Of a stretch of DNA of 64,000 nucleotides, positions 58,167 to 64,000 are shown in pieces (position 1 is the stretch's first letter; every line of letters starts with the position of its first letter). Both the position numbers and the translations under genes were made by a program. This DNA is from Myxococcales bacterium (GTDB lineage Bacteria; Myxococcota; Myxococcia; Myxococcales; Myxococcaceae): the NCBI GenBank assembly GCA_016191815.1, contig JACPVI010000020.1, positions 1-64,000 of the forward strand, written 5' to 3'. The notes beneath the pieces are model-generated. The model ran no database searches and was not told where the DNA came from. It saw only the letters and a program-made list of their open reading frames with translations.

Positions 58167-58457
58167 ATGCTGCCGAAGAACAGGACTCCTACTCCTCCGG
58201 GCGAGGTGCTGGCGGAGGAGTTCCTCGCGCCGCTCGGGATGACTCAGACCGAGCTCGCGCAGAAGATGGGGGTTCCGGTCCAGCGAGTGAACCTCCTGGT
58301 CAACGGGAAGCGGGCCATCACCGCCGAGACCGCGCTGCTGTTGGCGCGCATCTTCGAGGCGAGCCCGGAGTTCTGGATGAACCTGCAAGCGGCCTACGAT
58401 CTCTGGCAGGCGCGGGAGCGGATGGAGAGAGCCAAGCAGAGGGCTGATAGAGGCTGA
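58167..58457 (+). CDS. higA: HigA-type antitoxin
   Basis: The 96-residue protein has the HigA pattern PPGEVLAEEFLAPLGMTQTELAQKMGVPVQRVN, a Cro/C1 helix-turn-helix (TQTELAQKMGV...RVNLLVNGKRA). It then reads ARIFEASPEFWMNLQAAYDL. It neutralises HigB and represses the operon. The order toxin-first is the usual HigBA order. It ends 21 bases from the convergent ftsK. Confidence 0.93.
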   Translation: MLPKNRTPTPPGEVLAEEFLAPLGMTQTELAQKMGVPVQRVNLLVNGKRAITAETALLLARIFEASPEFWMNLQAAYDLWQARERMERAKQRADRG

Positions 58458-58478
58458 GGCCCGCTCGGCGCGGGAAGA

Positions 58479-61469
58479 CTACATCGCCCCGGCGCCGGGC
58501 ATCTCCCCCACCGGGCGGATCAGCACCTCTCTGGGCTTGGCGCCGTCCGCCGGGCCCACCAACCCGTCGCGCTCCATGCGCTCGATCATCCGCGCGGCGC
58601 GGTTGTAGCCGATGCGCATCTTCCGCTGGAGCATCGAGATGGACACCGTCCGCATCTCCGCCACCACCGCCAGGGCCTGGTCGTACAGCTCGTCCGACAG
58701 CTCGTCGTCCTCCCCGCCGCCCTCCAACTCCTCGTCGCGCGGCTTGAGGATTGACTCGTCGTAGACCGGCTTGCCCTGAGCCTTGAGGTGGTCCACCGCG
58801 CGCTTGATCTCCGTCTCGGAGACGAACGCCCCATGCACCCGCTGCAAGTGGGCGGAGTTGGGCGGCATGATCAGCATGTCCCCCATCCCGAGCAGCGCCT
58901 CCGCGCCCACCGTGCCGAGGATGGTCATCGAGTCCGGCTTGGCCCTGAGCATGAAACTCACCCGGGTGGGGAAGTTCGCCTTGATCACCCCGGTCACCAC
59001 GTCGGTGGAGGGCCGCTGCGTGGCCAGCATCAGGTGAATGCCGGCGGCGCGCGCCATCTGCGCCAGCCGGGCGATGTACGTCTCCACCTCGCGCGAGGCC
59101 ACCATCATCAGATCTGCCAGCTCGTCGATGATCACCACGATGTAGGGCAGCTTCTTCCGCTCCGGCTTGCCACCGCCCGCCTCGGCGCTTTCGGCGGACT
59201 CCGCCGAGAGCGTCGCCTCGTCCACCCGGATCTGCCCCTCCGCCTCGGCCGCCGCCACCTCCGCCTCCACCGCCTCCACCGCCTCGCGAATCTCCTCCGG
59301 CCGATTCGGCGAAGGGACACCCACCTGCCCACCCTGGTTGGCCCTCGCCAAGGCCTCCTCCTCGCTCTCGCCCTCCGCCACGTCCACGATGAGCAGCTTC
59401 TTCTTTGGCTTGGCAGGAGCGGCGGGTTTCTTCTCCGGCTCGGCCTCTTTCTTGGGCTTGGGCTCGGCCTCCTCCGACCCCTGCTCGACCTGCTTGTTGT
59501 ACCCGGCGATGTGCCGGACCCCGGCCTCGGAGAGCAGGTGGTAGCGCCGCTCCATCTCCTCCACCGCCCACCTCAGCGCCAGCGCCGCCTTCTTCGGGTC
59601 GGTCACCACCGGCAACAACAGATGCGGGATGCCCTCGTACACCGACAGCTCGAGCATCTTCGGGTCCACCATGATGAAGCGGACCTCCTCGGGCGTGCTC
59701 TTGAGGAGGATGCTCATGATCATCGAGTTCACCGCCACCGACTTCCCCGAGCCGGTGGTGCCGGCGATGAGCAGGTGCGGGGCCTTGGCCAGGTCGAGCA
59801 CGTAGGGCATCCCTTCGATGTCCTTGCCTACGCACATCGTCAGCCGCGAGGTCGACTTCTGGAAGGCGTCCTGCTCGGCGATCTCCTTGAGGTAGACCGT
59901 CTCCCGGTCGCGGTTCGGCACCTCGATGCCCACCACTCCCTTGCCCGGGATGGGCGCCACGATGCGCACCCGCATCGCCTCCATCGCCATCGCCAGATCG
60001 TCGGCCAAAGAGGCGATCTTGGAGATCTTGATCCCCGGCCCGGGGAGGAACTCGTACATCGTCACCACCGGCCCCGGGCGGATCTCCACTACCTCCCCGT
60101 CGATCCCGAAGTCGGCCAGCTTGGCCCTTAGCCTCTCCGCGGTGCTGAAGAAGGCCTCCTTGTCCAGGGCCGAGCGCTCCTTGCGGTCGAATTCCAGTAC
60201 CTCGATCGGCGGCGGGGTGAAGCTCTTTCGGTCGCCCACGAACTCGAACTGCTCTTGCTCCTTCTTCCGCGAGGGCTTGGGCGGCGCTTTCGGCTCGACG
60301 ATCACCGGAGTCCTCGCCGCAGCCGCGATCGCCCTTGGCGTCGCCAGCGCCGGCGATGGCGGAGGCAAGGCCAGCTCGAGCAGCGGCTTGGCTGGTTCCA
60401 CGGCCAAAGGCGGCGCGGGCGCGGGCTTCGGACCGGGCGGCGGCGCCTCGGCTGCCGGCTCCGGCGACAACGCGAGGATTGGCGACCTTCGCTTCTTGGG
60501 AGGCTGGGACTCCGCCCTCGGCGGAGGAGCGAGGGACGCGGCCCAGGCCGGATCGGCTCCCGGCCCGAGCAGGGTGAGGCCGAGCGAAGGCGGCGGCTCG
60601 CTCATCCTCGCCTCCTCCTTCTCGCGCTTTCTCTGGGCCCTTGCCTCCTCCGCGGCGCGCGCCAGGCGGTGGGCTTCCTCGGCGACTTGCTCCGCCTCGG
60701 CGGCCTCCCTCTCGGCTTCGAGCACCTTCTCCTCGTCGGCCTCCAGGGAGGCCAGGAAAGCGGCCTCCTCCTCCCGGGCCTTCTGGGCCGCCTCGCGGCG
60801 CGCCCTCAGCGCCTCCCTCTGCGCCGCATAGGCCGCCGCCAAGAGCTCTCCCGACCTTCGCGCGGCCGCGGCAGTCCACCGCCACAGCACTGCGCAGGCC
60901 CGGAGGAAGCCGAGCCGCGTCCCCACGATGAGCGCCGCCACGCACAGCGCGCTCACCACCACCACCGTGCCCACCACGGAGAACAGCCCGCAGAGCACCT
61001 CGGCCACCGAGCGGCCGATCGCTCCACCCGGCGGATGGCTCGCCTCCGGCGCGCCGCCCATCACCAACTGGGCGAGGACCGCGCCCCCCACCGACAGCAC
61101 CGCCAGGCAGGCGAGCTGTGGCCACCTCCTCCTCTCGCGCGAGCCCAAGAGGGCCGCCAAGGCGGCGTACAGGCCGGCCGCCGGCAACAAGTACGCGCAC
61201 ACGCCCCAGAGCCCTCGCAGGGCCTCCGCCATCGCGTGCCCTACCGGGCCTACCGCGTTGTGGAAGCCAGGGCCGACCCGGTCCTGGGCGTCGTAGGTGC
61301 CGACCGCCAAGAGGCAGAGAATCGACGCCGCCGCGAGGAAAACCGCCGCGATCGCCCGCCTGCCGACCCCGGGGGCTTTCAGCTTCTGGTCCTGGATGGC
61401 CCGCTTCCGGACAGCAATCCGCTGCCTGGAGAGGACCGACTTCTCCGCCCTGGCACGCCTGGCCGCCAT
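58479..61469 (-). CDS. ftsK: DNA translocase FtsK
   Basis: The 996-residue protein has four N-terminal membrane segments (about 40-180), a charged coiled-coil and proline linker (about 210-470), and the alpha-beta-gamma motor. Walker A is AGTTGSGKSVAVNSM near residue 567. Walker B is VIIDELADLMMV near 781. The gamma domain with SISMLQRKMRIGYNRAARMIERM is at the C-terminus. It pumps DNA at the septum and activates XerCD. Between Walker A and B there is an insertion of about 80 residues, low-complexity (KPKKEAEPEKKPAAPAKPKK). I chose ATG 61469; it lacks a strong Shine-Dalgarno sequence. Confidence 0.94.
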   Translation of the reverse strand: MAARRARAEKSVLSRQRIAVRKRAIQDQKLKAPGVGRRAIAAVFLAAASILCLLAVGTYDAQDRVGPGFHNAVGPVGHAMAEALRGLWGVCAYLLPAAGLYAALAALLGSRERRRWPQLACLAVLSVGGAVLAQLVMGGAPEASHPPGGAIGRSVAEVLCGLFSVVGTVVVVSALCVAALIVGTRLGFLRACAVLWRWTAAAARRSGELLAAAYAAQREALRARREAAQKAREEEAAFLASLEADEEKVLEAEREAAEAEQVAEEAHRLARAAEEARAQRKREKEEARMSEPPPSLGLTLLGPGADPAWAASLAPPPRAESQPPKKRRSPILALSPEPAAEAPPPGPKPAPAPPLAVEPAKPLLELALPPPSPALATPRAIAAAARTPVIVEPKAPPKPSRKKEQEQFEFVGDRKSFTPPPIEVLEFDRKERSALDKEAFFSTAERLRAKLADFGIDGEVVEIRPGPVVTMYEFLPGPGIKISKIASLADDLAMAMEAMRVRIVAPIPGKGVVGIEVPNRDRETVYLKEIAEQDAFQKSTSRLTMCVGKDIEGMPYVLDLAKAPHLLIAGTTGSGKSVAVNSMIMSILLKSTPEEVRFIMVDPKMLELSVYEGIPHLLLPVVTDPKKAALALRWAVEEMERRYHLLSEAGVRHIAGYNKQVEQGSEEAEPKPKKEAEPEKKPAAPAKPKKKLLIVDVAEGESEEEALARANQGGQVGVPSPNRPEEIREAVEAVEAEVAAAEAEGQIRVDEATLSAESAESAEAGGGKPERKKLPYIVVIIDELADLMMVASREVETYIARLAQMARAAGIHLMLATQRPSTDVVTGVIKANFPTRVSFMLRAKPDSMTILGTVGAEALLGMGDMLIMPPNSAHLQRVHGAFVSETEIKRAVDHLKAQGKPVYDESILKPRDEELEGGGEDDELSDELYDQALAVVAEMRTVSISMLQRKMRIGYNRAARMIERMERDGLVGPADGAKPREVLIRPVGEMPGAGAM

Positions 61470-61566
61470 CTGCACCTCGCGTCTGCTCGGCCGCTTGCAG
61501 GGCCGTAGCAGCCTGTAGTCGCCGACCGCTGCGAGTGTAGGAGGGGGGTGAGGTCCGGCAAGTTTT

Positions 61567-61600
61567 CGGCGGCGCGTAAAGGTCGGCGGCGCGTAAAGGT
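61567..61600. repeat. Perfect 17-bp tandem repeat in an intergenic region
   Basis: CGGCGGCGCGTAAAGGT occurs twice head-to-tail (61567-61583 and 61584-61600), followed by CGACGCTCGACGGTCGA. It lies 59 bases upstream of the zinc-ribbon gene start and 98 bases from ftsK. It could be a regulator site, but slippage is as likely. Confidence 0.75.
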
Positions 61601-61658
61601 CGACGCTCGACGGTCGAAGGGATAGGTTCAAAGCCCCCAAGGAGGGAAGACCAGCTCC

Positions 61659-63155
61659 ATGGATGTCCGCTGTGAGCGGTGCAAGACCGAGTACGAGTTC
61701 GACGACGCGCGAATCACCGAGGCGGGCGTCACGGTCAAGTGCACCACCTGCGGGCACGTCTTCAAGGTGAAGAAGAAAGCCCTGGTCTTCACCGTGCCGG
61801 TCAAGCCCGGCGAGGCGGAGTCCGAGCAGGGAAGGCCGGCGGCCCCGCCTCCTCCGCCCCAGCGCGAGTGGAAGGTGCGCCAGGCCAACGGCAACGTCTT
61901 CACCTTCAAGGAGCTGACCACCCTCCAGAAGTGGATCGTCGAGCGGAAGGTGAGCCGCGACGACGAGATCAGCCTCACTGGAGAGAGCTGGAAGCGGCTG
62001 GGGAACATCGCCGAGCTGGCCAGCTTCTTCCAGGTGGTCGACGAGGCGCAGAAGGCCTCGCAGCTCGCCGCGCTGCAGAACCAGGCCATGCTCGGGTACG
62101 GTGCCCCGTTGGTCACCCCGGCCGGCGGCTACCCGATGCCGAAGGTTCCCGGCGCCCCGGAGCCGACGCCTCCCTACCAGAACCAGGCCTACCGCGCCCC
62201 CACCCCGGTGCAGTTGACCCCGGCGGTGGCCGCTCCACAGCTTGCCCCGGTGGCTCCGGTCCCGGTGGCGCCCGCGCCTCAAGCGCCCTTGCCGACTCCC
62301 GCCCCGATGCCGCTTTTGCAGCCGGCGGTGGTGGTACTCCAGCAACCTTTGGCCCAGGCTCCCGCCGCACCGGGCCCCTCGGCCATCGGGCGGCCTCACC
62401 GGGACTCGCGGGAGCCGGCCTTCGTCCACTCGCGCTCGATGGCCGCCGAGGACGACGACCTCGAGGCCGCCTTCCGCAAGAAGGGCGGCGCGGGAAAGTG
62501 GATCGTCCTGTTGCTCTTGCTGGCCGGCGGCGGCGGCGGCGGTTACTGGTACTACTTTCACTACCTCCCCCAGCAGCAGGCGGCGGCCGAGGCCGAGAAG
62601 GCCAGGCTCGAAGCCGAGCGGCTGGCCGAGGAGCGCGCCCAGGAGGAAGAGCGGGCCCGCGCCGAGCAGGAGCGCAAGAAGAAGGAGGAGGCGGAGCGGG
62701 CGGCAAAGCTGGCAGCGGCGGATGCGGGCGCCGACGCGGGGACGGTCCTGGCGGCGGCGAGCGACGCCGGGGTCAAGCCCAAGCCCGAGCCGGTGCGCGA
62801 CTTCGACTACTGGCTGGCGCAGGCGGACCGGCTGCGAGAGCGCGAGCGTTCCGAGGCGGCCCTCGAGGCCTACGGCAAGGCGGCGGACCTCGCCCCGGAC
62901 CGGGCGGAGCCGATGGCGGGGAGGGGGATGGCCCTCTTGGACATGGGCCAGACGCTCCAGGCGGAGGCGGCCTTCCAGCAGGCCCTCAAGGCCAACTCGC
63001 GCTACGGCGTGGCGCTGATGGGGCTGGCGGAGGCGTACCGGGCGCAGGGGAAGAAGGAGCAGGCCGTCCGCTATTACGAGAAGTACCTCGACGTGCTGCC
63101 CAACGGCGCCGAAGCCCCGGTCGCCAGGAACGCCATCGAGAGGCTGAAGCAGTAG
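61659..63155 (+). CDS. Zinc-ribbon / GYF-like / TM / TPR protein (GltJ-like layout)
   Basis: The 498-residue protein starts with an MJ0042-type zinc ribbon (MDVRCERCKTEYEFDD, Cys5, 8, 28, 31). A GYF_2/DUF4339-like module (REWKVRQANGNVFTFKELTT...LQKWIVERK, residues 69-125) and a proline-rich linker follow. A membrane helix lies at about 280-300 (WIVLLLLLAGGGGGGYWYY). After an alanine/glutamate coil there are TPR-like repeats (about 380-495). The order zinc ribbon, GYF, TM, periplasmic part resembles GltJ of the Myxococcus gliding machinery, but other proteins of this class exist. AGGAGGG is upstream, 12 bases from the ATG. Confidence 0.7.
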   Translation: MDVRCERCKTEYEFDDARITEAGVTVKCTTCGHVFKVKKKALVFTVPVKPGEAESEQGRPAAPPPPPQREWKVRQANGNVFTFKELTTLQKWIVERKVSRDDEISLTGESWKRLGNIAELASFFQVVDEAQKASQLAALQNQAMLGYGAPLVTPAGGYPMPKVPGAPEPTPPYQNQAYRAPTPVQLTPAVAAPQLAPVAPVPVAPAPQAPLPTPAPMPLLQPAVVVLQQPLAQAPAAPGPSAIGRPHRDSREPAFVHSRSMAAEDDDLEAAFRKKGGAGKWIVLLLLLAGGGGGGYWYYFHYLPQQQAAAEAEKARLEAERLAEERAQEEERARAEQERKKKEEAERAAKLAAADAGADAGTVLAAASDAGVKPKPEPVRDFDYWLAQADRLRERERSEAALEAYGKAADLAPDRAEPMAGRGMALLDMGQTLQAEAAFQQALKANSRYGVALMGLAEAYRAQGKKEQAVRYYEKYLDVLPNGAEAPVARNAIERLKQ

Positions 63156-63174
63156 CAAACGACGGAGACGCGGG

Positions 63175-63501
63175 ATGCCCGAGTTCGAGAAGCCCTCCAG
63201 CCTGGAAGACGAGTACTTCGCGCGCGAGGAGATCGAGAAGAAACGCAAGCTGGCGCTCAAGCAGGCCGACGAGCTGGCCGCCCGGGAGCGCGAGGAGCGC
63301 AAGAAGCTGCACTTCATGAAGTGCCCCAAGTGCGGAATGGACCTGCAAGCCCTGAAGAAGGGGCCGGTGGAGATCGACACCTGCTTCAACTGCAAGGGCA
63401 TCTGGCTGGACTCGGGCGAGCTGGAGCAGCTGCTCTCCGCCGGCCCGGAGCAGAGCGGCGGGGTGATGCGGGCGGTGCTCGGCATCTTCCGGAAGAAATG
63501 A
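63175..63501 (+). CDS. TFIIB-type zinc-ribbon protein
   Basis: The 108-residue protein has an N-terminal basic helix (EKKRKLALKQADELAAREREERKKL), then CPKCGMDLQAL...DTCFNCKGIWLDSGEL, which is the zf-TFIIB domain with four cysteines and the conserved GIWLD motif. A short C-terminus follows. The role is unknown, although zf-TFIIB proteins are widespread. Its stop overlaps the gatC start (ATGA), and the preceding gene ends 19 bases before it, so it is in the operon with gatCA. Confidence 0.85.
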   Translation: MPEFEKPSSLEDEYFAREEIEKKRKLALKQADELAAREREERKKLHFMKCPKCGMDLQALKKGPVEIDTCFNCKGIWLDSGELEQLLSAGPEQSGGVMRAVLGIFRKK

Positions 63502-63785
63502 GGCTCACCCTCGAGCAGGTCCGGCACGTCGCCGGCCTGGCCAGGCTAAAGCTCGGCCCCGAGGAGGAGCAGCGCTATCAGCAGCAGCTCTCCGCCATCC
63601 TGGAGGCGATGGAGAAGCTGCGGGAGCTGGACACCGAGTCCGTCGAGCCGACCAGCCACTCCACCCTGTCGGGCTTCCTCTGGCGCGAAGACCTCTCCCG
63701 CCAGAGCCTGGAAGTGGAGAAGGCCTTGGCCAACGCTCCGGAGAAGGTGGGCACCGCCTTCTCGGTGCCGAAGATCATCGAGTAG
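63498..63785 (+). CDS. gatC: Aspartyl/glutamyl-tRNA amidotransferase subunit C
   Basis: GatC stabilises the GatCAB complex that converts Glu-tRNA(Gln) or Asp-tRNA(Asn) to the amide. The 95-residue protein begins MRLTLEQVRHVAGLARLKLG and continues with the family TESVEPTSHSTL and LREDLS-like WREDLSRQSL. ATG 63498 overlaps the stop of the zinc-ribbon gene. gatA starts 3 bases later. Confidence 0.93.
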   Translation: MRLTLEQVRHVAGLARLKLGPEEEQRYQQQLSAILEAMEKLRELDTESVEPTSHSTLSGFLWREDLSRQSLEVEKALANAPEKVGTAFSVPKIIE

Positions 63786-63787
63786 CC

Positions 63788-64000
63788 ATGCAGCTTTTCG
63801 AACTCAGCATGCTCGAGCTGGCCTCGAAGCTCGCATCTGGCGAGGTGAGCAGCGTGGAGGCCACCCGGGCTTGCCTCCGGCGCGTCGCCGAGGTGGACGG
63901 GAAGGTGAAGGCCTTCCTCCACGTGGACGAGAAGGGCGCCCTGGCGGCGGCCGAGGCCTCCGACGCGCGGCGGAAGGGCGGCAAGCCCGCCGGCCCGCTC
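63788..64000 (+). CDS. gatA: Amidotransferase subunit A, N-terminal part (cut by window end)
   Basis: The visible 71 codons read MQLFELSMLELASKLASGEV...SSVEATRACLRRV, then VKAFLHVDEKGALAAAEASDARR, which matches the GatA N-terminus before the amidase signature. The rest lies beyond the window. It directly follows gatC, as usual. Confidence 0.9.
   Translation, partial: MQLFELSMLELASKLASGEVSSVEATRACLRRVAEVDGKVKAFLHVDEKGALAAAEASDARRKGGKPAGPL

Overview
The window is a stretch of a high-GC (my estimate is about 70%), gene-dense bacterial chromosome. It has almost no phage or insertion-sequence content, no tRNA or rRNA gene and no CRISPR array. The family content points to Myxococcota, probably near the Cystobacterineae. 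The signs are TPR-rich and lipoprotein-rich cell-envelope genes, an Oar-type TonB receptor facing its own Ton motor operon, a Hanks-type kinase with a PEGA-like tail, a pseudo-receiver/coiled-coil/DUF4388/J-domain protein, a zinc-ribbon/GYF-like/TM/TPR protein resembling the layout of gliding-motility protein GltJ, and FIST-sensor signalling. This is an inference from family content; no marker phylogeny was possible.

Layout. 0-13.7 kb: glutaryl-CoA dehydrogenase with a thioesterase, a DUF2058 protein, a lipoprotein, a small sigma-region-4-like protein, an M3-like peptidase, an RluA pseudouridine synthase, a Uma2 nuclease-fold protein, a two-domain glycosyltransferase, a giant TPR protein, an outer-membrane barrel and galU. 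13.7-19.4 kb is an accessory region: orphan exported proteins, a FecR-like piece, a frameshifted propeller gene, a PIN toxin/antitoxin pair and a nucleotidyltransferase with a tiny partner. 19.4-32.2 kb: a FIST/histidine-kinase operon, priA followed by a DUF2461 gene and then a decayed second copy of the priA 3' end, the pseudo-receiver/J-domain protein, def, nth, an M23 lipoprotein and an HU gene with a textbook terminator. 32.4-42.5 kb: a beta-helix lipoprotein, pssA, cinA, a polytopic GT-C-like protein, recA, a lipoprotein and the comM/yifB ATPase.

42.6-49.6 kb is the clearest functional unit. tonB-exbB-exbD-exbD lies on the minus strand, divergent from a 1,092-residue TonB-dependent receptor and a cysteine-rich lipoprotein on the plus strand. 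49.6-58.5 kb: a radical SAM protein, a possible PD-(D/E)XK protein, DUF4920, Yip1-like and DUF2752 proteins, plsY, a kinase/THUMP-methyltransferase operon and a higBA module whose promoter places the transcript start at or near the toxin start codon. 58.5-64 kb: ftsK with a large linker inside its motor, then a zinc-ribbon/TPR protein, a TFIIB-zinc-ribbon protein, gatC and the start of gatA.

I did not find a multi-gene system that I can defend as wholly new. The best leads are small: a template-switch-like 12-bp palindrome at the frameshift of the propeller gene, the priA-tail duplication flanking DUF2461, a sigma-4-like mini-protein without a recognisable HTH, the pseudo-receiver/J-domain protein, the GltJ-like protein, and several palindromic repeat families, one of which sits inside a coding sequence.
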